From Spirosoma aureum (lineage in GTDB: Bacteria > Bacteroidota > Bacteroidia > Cytophagales > Spirosomataceae), in contig NZ_CP050063.1 of assembly GCF_011604685.1 (NCBI RefSeq), positions 2,068,501 through 2,132,500 of the forward strand: 64,000 nucleotides of DNA, read 5' to 3'. Shown piece by piece: positions 51,892 through 60,356 of the stretch (the stretch's first letter is position 1; each line of letters starts with the position of its first letter). Under the pieces are notes generated by a model that worked only from the letters and a program-made list of their open reading frames with translations, was not told where the DNA came from and ran no database searches. Made by a program: the position numbers and the translations under genes.

Positions 51892-52419
51892 TTATACTGG
51901 TTGTTGAAGTCGCTCGAAGAGCATTCGAAACCAAACCGAAAACGTATCGGGAGCACTGATTATTTCCTGCCCCAGATCATCGGCCGATATCCAGCGGACA
52001 GCGCAAACTTCGTCAGGATTGAACGGAACCTGGCCCTGGTAGCGACCAGTAAAAACATGATCGAGTTCGTGCTCCGTCAGGCCGTTCGGCAATTCAGCGT
52101 GGTATCGAAAGCTGAATAGAGGTTCCAGCGCTGTCCGAAAACCCATTTCTTCGAACAGGCGTTGCTCGGCCTGATCGGCGGTGTTGTCGGGCCGACTTGG
52201 GTGACCACAACAACTATTCGACCATAAACCACCGGAATGATACTTTTGGGGTGCTCGTTTCTGAAGCAAAAAGTCTCCCTGATCGTTGAAAATCAGTACG
52301 GAAAAGGCCCGATGAAGTTCCCCTGACTGATGTACAGCCAGCTTTTCGGCCGTGCCGATCACGGCGTCATGTTCATTGACAAGCAATACGGTTGGTGAAG
52401 ATGTAATTTCGTTCGTCAT
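51892..52419 (-). CDS. idi: Isopentenyl-diphosphate delta-isomerase, type 1
   Basis: Nudix-fold enzyme that interconverts IPP and DMAPP for isoprenoid synthesis. 175 aa, the usual length. The start of the fold reads ELHRAFSVLIFNDQGDFLLQKRA; the active-site Cys lies in WSNSCCGHP near residue 69; the Nudix-like AEQRLFEEMGF and the metal/acid motif EHELDHVF (near 118) follow. Cytosolic. Neighbours give no pathway context. Confidence 0.93.
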   Translation of the reverse strand: MTNEITSSPTVLLVNEHDAVIGTAEKLAVHQSGELHRAFSVLIFNDQGDFLLQKRAPQKYHSGGLWSNSCCGHPSRPDNTADQAEQRLFEEMGFRTALEPLFSFRYHAELPNGLTEHELDHVFTGRYQGQVPFNPDEVCAVRWISADDLGQEIISAPDTFSVWFRMLFERLQQPV

Positions 52420-52478
52420 AAGTGAGTAGAATAGATGGTGGCACGGTTCGAAGTGAAAGTCCTAGCCTCAATATACCA

Positions 52479-52727
52479 TTATTTTATGAACGGTCTTGCA
52501 GGGGTACGTAGTTTAGTAAGTTTCGTTAAAAAGTGAAATTTAATACTGAGTTTATACAAACGGCCCATCAATTTGTTTAAGCGCAAATGAAACTGCTGCC
52601 AGATGGGAGCTAGTTCATTAATAACTTGCCGGGTGTAGAAACCAGTTCCATCAGGATCTGGGTCAGGAATGGTAATATCCAGGCCTAATTTTAGCAAATG
52701 ATCAGAGTAAAATGAGCTTAGGTGCAA
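52479..52727 (-). CDS. Possible small protein or gene fragment (82 aa)
   Basis: Open frame from TTG 52727 to 52479, 8 bp after the EamA gene stop. The text (LGLDITIPDPDPDGTGFYTRQVINEL, then basic residues) looks protein-like but matches no family I know, has no ATG and no obvious ribosome site. It may be a relic or read-through frame. Confidence 0.25.
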   Translation of the reverse strand: MHLSSFYSDHLLKLGLDITIPDPDPDGTGFYTRQVINELAPIWQQFHLRLNKLMGRLYKLSIKFHFLTKLTKLRTPARPFIK

Positions 52728-52735
52728 GGGCGCTA

Positions 52736-53665
52736 TTAAGGAGACGAAGGCCGATTAACCAGTAAAACACCAACCAGAATGACAGCCAGAGCCGCAATTT
52801 GCCGCTCCGTTATTACCTCGTTGGCCAGTGCCCAGCCGAGCAATACGGCTACCACCGGATTAACGTAAGCGTAGGTGCCTACCACGGCTGGTGGGCGTAC
52901 CTGAAGTAACCACAGATACGATAAATACGCGACAATCGATCCAAACACAATCATATAAACCAGAGCCGTCCAGGTTCGAACCGTTACCTGATCGAAACTA
53001 AATCCTGACCACTCACCCAGTAGCCAGCTCACCAAGGCACAGAACAGGCTGGCTGCCAGCAATTGGATGGCTGCATTCAGGATGGTTGAGCCTGGGGCTG
53101 TGCGGTATCGGGAATAAAGTGATCCGACTGCCCAGCAAATCGTACCCGTTAAAATAACCGCTACGCTTGGCCAGTACATACTGGCCTTTGCCTGCGATAC
53201 AAACGCGGCCGGATCTTCGCTGAAAAGCAACAGAATACCACCAAATCCAAGTAAAAGCCCCACTAAACGGAGTTTAGCCGTGCGATACGTTGCCCATTGT
53301 GGGCGATCGAGTACTACGAACCAGAGCGGTAAGGTCGTAACCAGAATAGCTGCCAGACCGGTTGGCAGGTATTGTTCAGCCCAGATGACCGAACCAGTGC
53401 CTCCTCCCAGCATCAATGTACCAGCCAGTGCGTTACGTGGGAGCGCCATACGCATATCTACCCGCTCTCCCTGCATACGACACCAGCTGAATAGTAACCC
53501 ACCGGCAATGAAGAACCGAAGCGACGCCATTAGAAAAGGGGGCAGACTTTCCAGGCCGATCAGGGCAGCTATATAGGTTGATCCCCAGATCAGGTAAATA
53601 GCTGCGAATGCGAGTACGACCGTCCAGGACGTTGAGAGAGCACGCGGCTGCGTTTGTGTTGTCAT
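52736..53665 (-). CDS. EamA/DMT-family transporter
   Basis: 309 aa, ten transmembrane helices in two EamA repeats (first from LAFAAIYLIWGSTYIAALIG, second from WPSVAVILTGTICWAVGSLYS). Characteristic IWGSTY and GGGTGSVIWAEQYLPTGLAAIL segments point to the YedA/RhaT-like group of small-metabolite exporters. Inner membrane; substrate not predictable. ATG at 53665. Confidence 0.9.
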   Translation of the reverse strand: MTTQTQPRALSTSWTVVLAFAAIYLIWGSTYIAALIGLESLPPFLMASLRFFIAGGLLFSWCRMQGERVDMRMALPRNALAGTLMLGGGTGSVIWAEQYLPTGLAAILVTTLPLWFVVLDRPQWATYRTAKLRLVGLLLGFGGILLLFSEDPAAFVSQAKASMYWPSVAVILTGTICWAVGSLYSRYRTAPGSTILNAAIQLLAASLFCALVSWLLGEWSGFSFDQVTVRTWTALVYMIVFGSIVAYLSYLWLLQVRPPAVVGTYAYVNPVVAVLLGWALANEVITERQIAALAVILVGVLLVNRPSSP

Positions 53666-53741
53666 GCCTTTCCAGGAAATAAAGCGCCTGCTTTTCTAAG
53701 TGCCAATTAATATAATTGTCAAGACTTAATTTTAGAAGATT

Positions 53742-53834
53742 ATGCTGACTCATGCGCTTTCTCAGAAAACAGCGGCAAAAATTCGACTGATCAGCGAACA
53801 GATCAGGCAGTTACAGGAAACCAATGCAAAGTAA
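53742..53834 (+). CDS. Candidate 30-aa helical small protein
   Basis: ATG 53742 to TAA 53834 encodes a charged amphipathic helix (TAAKIRLISEQIRQLQETN) with heptad-like spacing. A perfect hairpin terminator begins at its stop codon, and it lies 76 bp upstream of and divergent from the EamA gene, as a real transcribed unit would. No homologue known to me. Confidence 0.35.
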   Translation: MLTHALSQKTAAKIRLISEQIRQLQETNAK

Positions 53835-53855
53835 CTGGCCGTTACGGCCAGTTAC
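53831..53855. terminator. 10-bp perfect hairpin between convergent units
   Basis: GTAACTGGCC (53831-53840) and GGCCAGTTAC (53846-53855) pair perfectly around GTTAC. It overlaps the stop of the 30-aa frame and lies 90 bp past the MDR reductase stop. Confidence 0.65.
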
Positions 53856-53945
53856 CCTGCCCAATGTGGCGTTGTGGCTGTTTTAGAGTGCGCACCCTGA
53901 CAACCTGAGGCAAACCCCAGTTTCAGCGGGTAAAGGGTCAGACGA

Positions 53946-54890
53946 CTATACGGTTACAATCAGTTTGCCTTTTGTTTTGCCGGTCTCAACCAGTGTATGC
54001 GCTTCGGGAAACTGATCGAACGTAAATGTATCGGATACATGGGACTGTAGCGTGCCATTGGCCATCCGATCGGCAATTTGACGCATGTCATCGCCATTTG
54101 ACATTACACCCTGCCGGAAGCCATTGATTCCTTTGGCCTGCGTTTTTTCGGTTATAACGGCTTTGTTGCCAACGATACCCACAAGGGCACCACCCGGCCG
54201 GATAATGTTCAGCGATCGCTCAAACGTATCCCGCCCGATCGGATCCAGCACAAAATCAATGTCGGTTAGCACCTGGTCGAATTTCTGAGACGTATAGTCG
54301 ATGTGTTCATCGGCCCCCAACTCCAGCACAAAGTCACGATTGGCAGCTGATGACGTACCAATCACATAGGCTCCCAGATGCTTTGCCAGTTGTACGGCAT
54401 AATGCCCAACACCACCCGCTGCCGCATGAATGAGGACCCGATCGCCCGGTTTGATCTTAACAAAATTGACCAGTGACTGCCAGGCGGTCAGGGCTGCGAG
54501 GGTGGCAGCAGCAGCGGATTCATGGGACACAAGATCGGGTTTTAGCGCAAGTTGCGCAGCCGGAGCCGACACATACTCGGCATAGGCCTGACCGTGGCCG
54601 GGAAAGCGTACCATGCCAAAGACCGCATCGCCCGGTTTGAAATTGGTAACATCGCTACCGATTTCAGTGATTATCCCCGAAATATCCCACCCTAATATAA
54701 CGGGCTCACCAGCCTTAGGGGTAAACCAGGGTGGAAACTGGCGACTGGTTCGAAGAAAGGCATCCACCGGGTTTATACTAATGGCTTTTGTCTGAACCAG
54801 TACGTCGGTTGGAGCTAGTACTGGCATGGGTAGGTCGGCCAGAATTAGCTTGTCAACCCCTCCCGGTTCTTTAAGAATTACCGCTTTCAT
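53946..54890 (-). CDS. NADP-dependent MDR oxidoreductase (zinc-independent)
   Basis: Medium-chain reductase, 314 aa, of the quinone-oxidoreductase group. N-terminal catalytic domain (MKAVILKEPGGVDKL, GWDISGIITEIG) and Rossmann domain with the NADP loop HAAAGGVGHYAVQLAKHLGA near residue 155. The Zn-binding Cys set of alcohol dehydrogenases is absent. Probably reduces quinones or enones in the cytosol. ATG at 54890. Confidence 0.9.
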   Translation of the reverse strand: MKAVILKEPGGVDKLILADLPMPVLAPTDVLVQTKAISINPVDAFLRTSRQFPPWFTPKAGEPVILGWDISGIITEIGSDVTNFKPGDAVFGMVRFPGHGQAYAEYVSAPAAQLALKPDLVSHESAAAATLAALTAWQSLVNFVKIKPGDRVLIHAAAGGVGHYAVQLAKHLGAYVIGTSSAANRDFVLELGADEHIDYTSQKFDQVLTDIDFVLDPIGRDTFERSLNIIRPGGALVGIVGNKAVITEKTQAKGINGFRQGVMSNGDDMRQIADRMANGTLQSHVSDTFTFDQFPEAHTLVETGKTKGKLIVTV

Positions 54891-55434
54891 GTCTAGTTAA
54901 TTAATCGATTACTGTTATGGCTGACCGAAACACGATGCCAATGGATTTAGTAACGAGCGTCACCTGAATAAACTAATCAAAAAATAGGTGGGTTCTACAA
55001 ATAAAACAGCCGACTATCGGCGCGAAAAAACCGAATCGCCGGCCAGTTAGGGTTGGTGAAATACGGCGATAAAAATGACGAAAAATCACATTCATAGCAT
55101 GTTCCTATAGTTACTTAACAGGAATTTCGTGTAAAAATGCCAAAGTCATAAACTGATTTATAGAACGAGAATAATCCATGCCTTTATAAGCCGCACAGGG
55201 GTGAATTGCCAATTTATCGTCTGGAAAATGACACGGCTACCAGGGTTTAAATTTTTGATACGAAAGTGCTGATTGACTAACTCGCAGCATTGCCTGAAGA
55301 TAATTTATTCGACAGTTAATAGTTCCGGTTCATGGCTCAATTCCGGGAGTTCAGTTCAGAATTGATTGATATTCGCTCATCTTGTACCTATTCTTGTTTC
55401 CCAATTGCGACGTGTTAACCTCTTTACTGATACT
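54891..55434. other. 544-bp divergent intergenic region
   Basis: Between the MDR reductase (-) and cupin (+) genes. No open frame longer than a few codons, no strong hairpin and no repeat were found. It must contain both promoters, but no convincing -33/-7 pair stands out. Confidence 0.4.
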
Positions 55435-55986
55435 ATGGCTTATCAAAATAAACTAGTTCAGAATAAAATAACCGGCCAGAACATCCGGTTTTTGCAGACA
55501 GCTGCCGACACGAACGGCAAACTGCTGGAGATGGAATCGACCTATCGCGCGCACTCAAAAGAGCCAACGGCACACTATCATCCCTTTCAGGAAGAAGATT
55601 TCGAAATTCTGGCCGGAGAGCTTACTGTTCAGCTGGATGGGCAATTGAAGATTCTGAAAAAGGGTGATAAACTGCATGTTCCGGCCAATACCGTCCATGC
55701 CATGTGGAATGCGTCTGACGGTGAGACCGTCATCAACTGGCAGGTAAGGCCAGCCATGGACACCGAGCAACTGCTCGAAACGGCAAATGGGCTCGCCAGC
55801 GATGGTAAAGTGAAGGCAACCGGAATGCCACCACTGTTGCAGACGGCACTCATGGCCAACCATTTTTCGAATGTTTTCAGGATTGCTAAACCACCGTTTG
55901 CCGTGCAGAAAATCCTGTTTACGCTCCTGACGCCGTTTGCCTATCTTGCTGGTTATAAGCCGACCTATAAGAAATACCTCGACTAA
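55435..55986 (+). CDS. Cupin-domain protein
   Basis: 183 aa. A single cupin barrel with metal-type motif 1 AHYHPFQEEDFEILAGELTV (His, His, Glu near residues 45-52) and motif 2 DKLHVPANTVHAMWN. The C-terminal ~70 residues contain a hydrophobic stretch (FAVQKILFTLLTPFAYLAGY) that may anchor it to the membrane. ATG at 55435 is used; the longer frame to 55366 has no support. Function unknown. Confidence 0.85.
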   Translation: MAYQNKLVQNKITGQNIRFLQTAADTNGKLLEMESTYRAHSKEPTAHYHPFQEEDFEILAGELTVQLDGQLKILKKGDKLHVPANTVHAMWNASDGETVINWQVRPAMDTEQLLETANGLASDGKVKATGMPPLLQTALMANHFSNVFRIAKPPFAVQKILFTLLTPFAYLAGYKPTYKKYLD

Positions 55987-55995
55987 GGAGTTTCT

Positions 55996-56121
55996 TTGCC
56001 ATTATTAGATGAATCGGAGACCGTCTCTACAGCGTACAATGGCCTAACCCTTATTGCCCAGTGCCGTATACGGGTCGATGGCGAGGTTCTACGGCTGGCT
56101 GCTGCGGGGTACGTTTTGTGA
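55996..56121 (+). CDS. Possible 41-aa small protein after the cupin gene
   Basis: TTG at 55996 follows AAGGAG by 5 bp, a strong ribosome site overlapping the cupin stop, and the frame runs to TGA at 56121 (LLDESETVSTAYNGL...RIRVDGEVLRLA). No family recognised, and no ATG start; it may be a real co-translated peptide or a relic. Confidence 0.25.
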   Translation: MPLLDESETVSTAYNGLTLIAQCRIRVDGEVLRLAAAGYVL

Positions 56122-56230
56122 ATAGAAAGCTACCGGGAACCGGGGCAACCCAGGACTCGCAACTTACGCTAAAATCTATATCTTTACTGGAAAGCGCTGT
56201 TGTAGCCGTATTTTCTACACATCAGTAAGC

Positions 56231-57277
56231 ATGAAGCCGTTCAACGACACAAAACTGCGAATTTTTGGGCCCATCGTACTGTTTGTGTTCGGCACTATCT
56301 TTTTTCGGCTGAACTGGTATTTCGAACTGTCTTTCCCGGATTTAGTCAAATCTGATCTGATTGCCTTAGCCGCTGGCTTTACCTGCTGGGAAGTAGCCCG
56401 GCGGGTTATCATGTCGTTACAACGTCGTTTTCCCGATTTGTCTCAAACACAAACGCGCTTCAAATGGCTGTTGGCAATGGCTCCGGTATTGGTCAATTTT
56501 GCCTGGTTTATTCGGTATGTAGCCCAGAATGTGGCGAATGACAGCGTTTGGGAGTTGCCTGATTTCGTCGACTATACTTATTCGATTGGGATTCAAATTT
56601 TTTATTGTTGTGTCTACATGGTGATTTACGAAGGAATTTATAGCCTGCGTAAATGGAAACAGACGCATGCAGAGAAGGAAGCCCTCCGGAAAACTGCGTT
56701 ACAGAGCCAGCTCGAAGAACTAAAAAGCCAGATCAACCCCCATTTTCTATTCAATTCGCTCAATTCGCTATCAGCCCTGATTGGCGAAAATCCTGCTCAG
56801 GCCGAAACCTTCGTCGATGAGATCAGCAGCGTTTATCGGTATTTATTGCGTAACAATGAGGATCGACTCACGTCCTTGCGCGATGAGCTGGCTTTCATTG
56901 AGTCGTATTATCACCTGTTGAAAACCCGCTATGGTGACGGTATTGACATTTATATGGCTGTCGATCCGCAATATGACGACTATCTGCTGCCACCACTAAC
57001 GTTGCAGATGCTGGTGGAAAATGCTGTTAAACACAACGTAATTCTGCCGGAATTGCCGTTGCAGATTGACATACGGGTGCAGAATGAACAGCTTATTGTT
57101 CAGAATAATCTTCAGCGTAAAACAACCAAAGTCGCTTCAAATCGCATTGGATTAGCGAACATTCTGACCAAATACAAACTGCTGGGTGAAGATCAGGTAT
57201 CAATTGAAGACGATGAAGACTATTTTACAGTACGATTGCCCTTGCTGCGTGCCCACCAATTGACGACTACCTTGTAA
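56231..57277 (+). CDS. LytS-family sensor histidine kinase 1
   Basis: 348 aa: four N-terminal transmembrane helices (about residues 8-135, starting FGPIVLFVFGTIFFRLNW), a short linker coil, then a His_kinase domain with QINPHFLFNSLNSLSALIGE (phospho-His near residue 177) and a degenerate ATPase domain (MLVENAVKHN, RIGLANILTKY). No periplasmic sensor domain. Followed 3 bp later by a paralogue; both point toward a LytTR regulator gene. It probably phosphorylates that regulator. Confidence 0.9.
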   Translation: MKPFNDTKLRIFGPIVLFVFGTIFFRLNWYFELSFPDLVKSDLIALAAGFTCWEVARRVIMSLQRRFPDLSQTQTRFKWLLAMAPVLVNFAWFIRYVAQNVANDSVWELPDFVDYTYSIGIQIFYCCVYMVIYEGIYSLRKWKQTHAEKEALRKTALQSQLEELKSQINPHFLFNSLNSLSALIGENPAQAETFVDEISSVYRYLLRNNEDRLTSLRDELAFIESYYHLLKTRYGDGIDIYMAVDPQYDDYLLPPLTLQMLVENAVKHNVILPELPLQIDIRVQNEQLIVQNNLQRKTTKVASNRIGLANILTKYKLLGEDQVSIEDDEDYFTVRLPLLRAHQLTTTL

Positions 57278-57280
57278 TTC

Positions 57281-58330
57281 ATGACGACATCCTTCAACGA
57301 TAGCAAACTCCGTATTTGGGGACCCATTGGGTTGTTTGCGTTCGTTGCGCTATTTTTTCGACTGGATTGGTATCTCAGACTGCCTTTTCGAACGCTCGTA
57401 ATCAATGATCTGATTGGTTTATCGATCGGGCTACTTTGGTGGCAACTGGCGCGGTGGGTCGTTTTGCAGCTTCAGACCCATTATCCCGGCCTGCACAATA
57501 GCCGGAAACGCTTGCTCTGGTTGTTGATACTGCTGCCTGTTATGGCGAATCTGGCCTGGTTTGTGCGCCAGACTACCCGATTCGTGCTGGATGGAAATAT
57601 CTGGTATTTTTCGAAACTGATTGAATATTCGCGGGCCGTTGGCATGCAGTTTTTTTACCACTGCGCTTATTTTGTGATTTATGAAGGTGCTTATGTGCTT
57701 AAAGAATGGCGAAAAGCGCAGATCGAGAAAGACGAATTAACAAAACGGAATCTCCAGAGCCAGTTGGTTTCGCTGAAAAATCAGGTGAGTCCGCATTTCC
57801 TGTTCAACAGCCTTAATTCCATTTCGTCGCTGATTGCCGAAAATCCCCATCAGGCCGAAGCCTTCGTGGATGAACTGGCGAGCGTGTACCGGTATCTGTT
57901 GCAGGCGGGTGAACGCGAGCTGACTACCTTGCGTAACGAACTGACCTTTATCGAGTCGTATTCGTATCTGCTTAAGATGCGTTATGGCGCAGGGCTTGAG
58001 TTAACGATTTCGGTCGACCCGGCTTATTCCCATTACTTAATGCCACCACTAACCTTACAACTGCTTCTCGAAAACGCCCTTAAACACAATGCCTTTTTGC
58101 CCGATCGGCCCTTGAAGATCACAATTCGTACGATTCAGGGCTATAAGCTGATCGTCGAAAATACGATCCAGCGTAAGCGGGTGCGGGTAGAAACGGCAGG
58201 CGCCGGATTGTCGAATATGGCCACTAAATACCAGGTACTCGATCAGCCAACGCCAACCATCGAAGAACTGGACGATTGTTTTCGGGTAACCTTGCCGCTT
58301 TTAGTCGACCACGAATCACTTGTCCATTAA
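57281..58330 (+). CDS. LytS-family sensor histidine kinase 2
   Basis: 349 aa and clearly a tandem paralogue of kinase 1 (matching N-terminal FNDSKLRIWGPIGLFAFVALFFRLDW against FNDTKLRIFGPIVL). Four membrane helices, phospho-His in VSPHFLFNSLNSISSLIAE (note VSPHF instead of the usual INPHF), then LLENALKHN and GLSNMATKY in the ATPase part. Its stop is 11 bp from that of the convergent LytTR gene. Confidence 0.9.
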   Translation: MTTSFNDSKLRIWGPIGLFAFVALFFRLDWYLRLPFRTLVINDLIGLSIGLLWWQLARWVVLQLQTHYPGLHNSRKRLLWLLILLPVMANLAWFVRQTTRFVLDGNIWYFSKLIEYSRAVGMQFFYHCAYFVIYEGAYVLKEWRKAQIEKDELTKRNLQSQLVSLKNQVSPHFLFNSLNSISSLIAENPHQAEAFVDELASVYRYLLQAGERELTTLRNELTFIESYSYLLKMRYGAGLELTISVDPAYSHYLMPPLTLQLLLENALKHNAFLPDRPLKITIRTIQGYKLIVENTIQRKRVRVETAGAGLSNMATKYQVLDQPTPTIEELDDCFRVTLPLLVDHESLVH

Positions 58331-58341
58331 GTAGAACGTAG

Positions 58342-59151
58342 TTATTTTCCCATCCACTTTTTGAAATCGGTGGCCCGTTCGCGGCTTACCAGAACCTCTT
58401 CGTCGGTAGCCGGTTTGAGTATAAGTTTAAGCTTATTGTTGAAGTAGGGGTGGATCTGCTGGACCGTATTGATCTGGACAATAAATTGGCGATTGGCCCG
58501 GAAAAACTGTGCTGGATCAAGCATTTTTTCCAGCTCATCAAGTGGATAATCCAGTGAATATTTCTGGTTTGCGTGCGTGCGAAACAAGCTGACGCCTTCT
58601 TCCGAATAAAAATAGGCAATGTCGCTGACTTCAATTGGTACCCACTGCTGCCGGTGTTTGACCAGAAAGCGACGCCGGTAATCGGTCGGCTGGATTTGCT
58701 GCCGGAGCTGCTGAACCAGCGCGTCGATATCCATTACGCCCACATCACTGGTTTTCGGTTCAATCGTGTCGCCGTTATCGGCAACCGTACGCTTGTATTT
58801 GGCCAGACTGGCCTCTAGTTCGTGCCGTTTGATGGGCTTCAATAAATAGTCGATACTATTGACTTTGAAAGCCCTGAGCGCATATTCGTCGTAGGAAGTT
58901 GTAAAAATAACCGGCGCACCAACCGTTGTTTGCTCGAAGATTTCGAAGCTTTGTCCGTCGGCCAGTTCGATATCCATTAGAATTAAGTCGGGCGCAGATG
59001 GCTGACCGGGGCCATTGGCGTTGAGCCAGGCAACCGACGATCGTACACTGGCTGCGGTGCCAACAATCTGAATGGTTGGGTCTACATCCAGCAAAAGCTT
59101 GGATAGTTTCCGAACAGCTAATTCTTCATCTTCAATTAAAAATACGTTCAT
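58342..59151 (-). CDS. LytTR response regulator
   Basis: 269 aa: receiver with FLIEDEELAVRKL near residue 5, phospho-Asp in LILMDIELADGQSFE near 60 (an insertion precedes it), YLLKPIK near 105; a Lys/Asp-rich linker; LytTR domain with VSDIAYFYSEEGVSLFR and FFRANRQFIVQINTVQ. It is the only regulator among the four kinase genes that flank it, so they may converge on it. It starts with ATG at 59151. Confidence 0.93.
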   Translation of the reverse strand: MNVFLIEDEELAVRKLSKLLLDVDPTIQIVGTAASVRSSVAWLNANGPGQPSAPDLILMDIELADGQSFEIFEQTTVGAPVIFTTSYDEYALRAFKVNSIDYLLKPIKRHELEASLAKYKRTVADNGDTIEPKTSDVGVMDIDALVQQLRQQIQPTDYRRRFLVKHRQQWVPIEVSDIAYFYSEEGVSLFRTHANQKYSLDYPLDELEKMLDPAQFFRANRQFIVQINTVQQIHPYFNNKLKLILKPATDEEVLVSRERATDFKKWMGK

Positions 59152-59311
59152 AGGGTCGCTACCTTGAGGGTGAGGTTAAGTTTCTGGCCTGGTTATGTTA
59201 CAAAATGATAAAAGAAGCACTATTTATCCAAAATTATATTGCTTGAACTGATATAAGTGAGCCATGAAACGGTGCTTTCTGCCTATGAAACCACGCATTT
59301 CCGGGGTAGAA

Positions 59312-60352
59312 TTACTCAGAATTGGCTAGTAATGGCAAGGTTACACTAAAAGTCTGATCATTTTCCTGAATGCTTACCGAACCCTGGCCAAGCAGTTGAT
59401 ATTTAGTAGTTATGTTGGATAAGCCTACCCGGTTTGAGGGCACCCGAATATTTTTTCGCTGCACATTATTTTGTACTTCCAGCCTTCCATCCGGCGTTGT
59501 GGCGATGCGAATCGTGAGCGGTTGCTGGGGAAGAATGATATTATGCTTCACTACGTTTTCAATCAAAATTTGAAGCGTTAGTGGAGGAAGCAGATAGTCG
59601 GCTAAGGCAGGATCAATAGCAAGCCTTAGCTGAATACCGTCGCCATAGCGTGTATTGAGCAGATGAAAATACGATTGAGCGAACTGAATTTCCTGACTTA
59701 GCGTAGCGAGTTCGGTCTCATTACTTCGGAGCAGATAGCGATACACACTGCTCATTTCTTCCACAAATCGTTCGGCCTGATCGGGGTCATCTTCAATCAG
59801 CGACGATAACGAATTGAGCGAATTGAATAAAAAATGGGGGTTGATCTGGCTTTTTAATCCATCGAGCTGGCTTTGGAGATTAGCTTTTTTTAGCTGTTCG
59901 GTTTCAATGAGCGTTTGTTCCCAGTGCGTAAAAGCAAAAACACCTTCATAAACCGTAATGACCATAACAACCACCAGCAGGTCATAGGTATAAGCCCACC
60001 CCAACCAGCCCGGATAAACAGGAAATGCTGGTGAGGCAACCACTTTATATAATCCATAAATAACCGATATTGTCAGGCATGATTGAAGACCGGTTAGAAT
60101 AAACATAAAAAGAATGCGCCGGGGAGTCTGCTGAGAGTACGGAAAATGCTGATTGATATAAATGGAAATAGCGTTGTTGGCCAACCAGTTACCATAGGAA
60201 AGCAAACCCGCCGAGAGGGTAGCAAATCCGAAAATCTGCCAGTTTTGCCAGTATACATTTCTCAGCAGAATCCAGTTCAGAATAAACACAAAAACGGGCA
60301 ATACGACTAACTGCAATGTGCTGTCCTGTTCTGTGTAGCTGAATCGTTTCAT
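59312..60352 (-). CDS. LytS-family sensor histidine kinase 3
   Basis: 346 aa with four membrane helices, then QINPHFLFNSLNSLSSLIED (phospho-His near residue 180), VEEMSSVYRYLLRSNETEL and ATPase motifs LIENVVKHN and RVGLSNITTKY. ATG at 60352 is chosen, 4 bp after the stop of kinase 4; the longer frame overlaps that gene without family support. Upstream of the LytTR gene on the same strand (160-bp spacer). Confidence 0.9.
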   Translation of the reverse strand: MKRFSYTEQDSTLQLVVLPVFVFILNWILLRNVYWQNWQIFGFATLSAGLLSYGNWLANNAISIYINQHFPYSQQTPRRILFMFILTGLQSCLTISVIYGLYKVVASPAFPVYPGWLGWAYTYDLLVVVMVITVYEGVFAFTHWEQTLIETEQLKKANLQSQLDGLKSQINPHFLFNSLNSLSSLIEDDPDQAERFVEEMSSVYRYLLRSNETELATLSQEIQFAQSYFHLLNTRYGDGIQLRLAIDPALADYLLPPLTLQILIENVVKHNIILPQQPLTIRIATTPDGRLEVQNNVQRKNIRVPSNRVGLSNITTKYQLLGQGSVSIQENDQTFSVTLPLLANSE

Positions 60353-60356
60353 CCGA

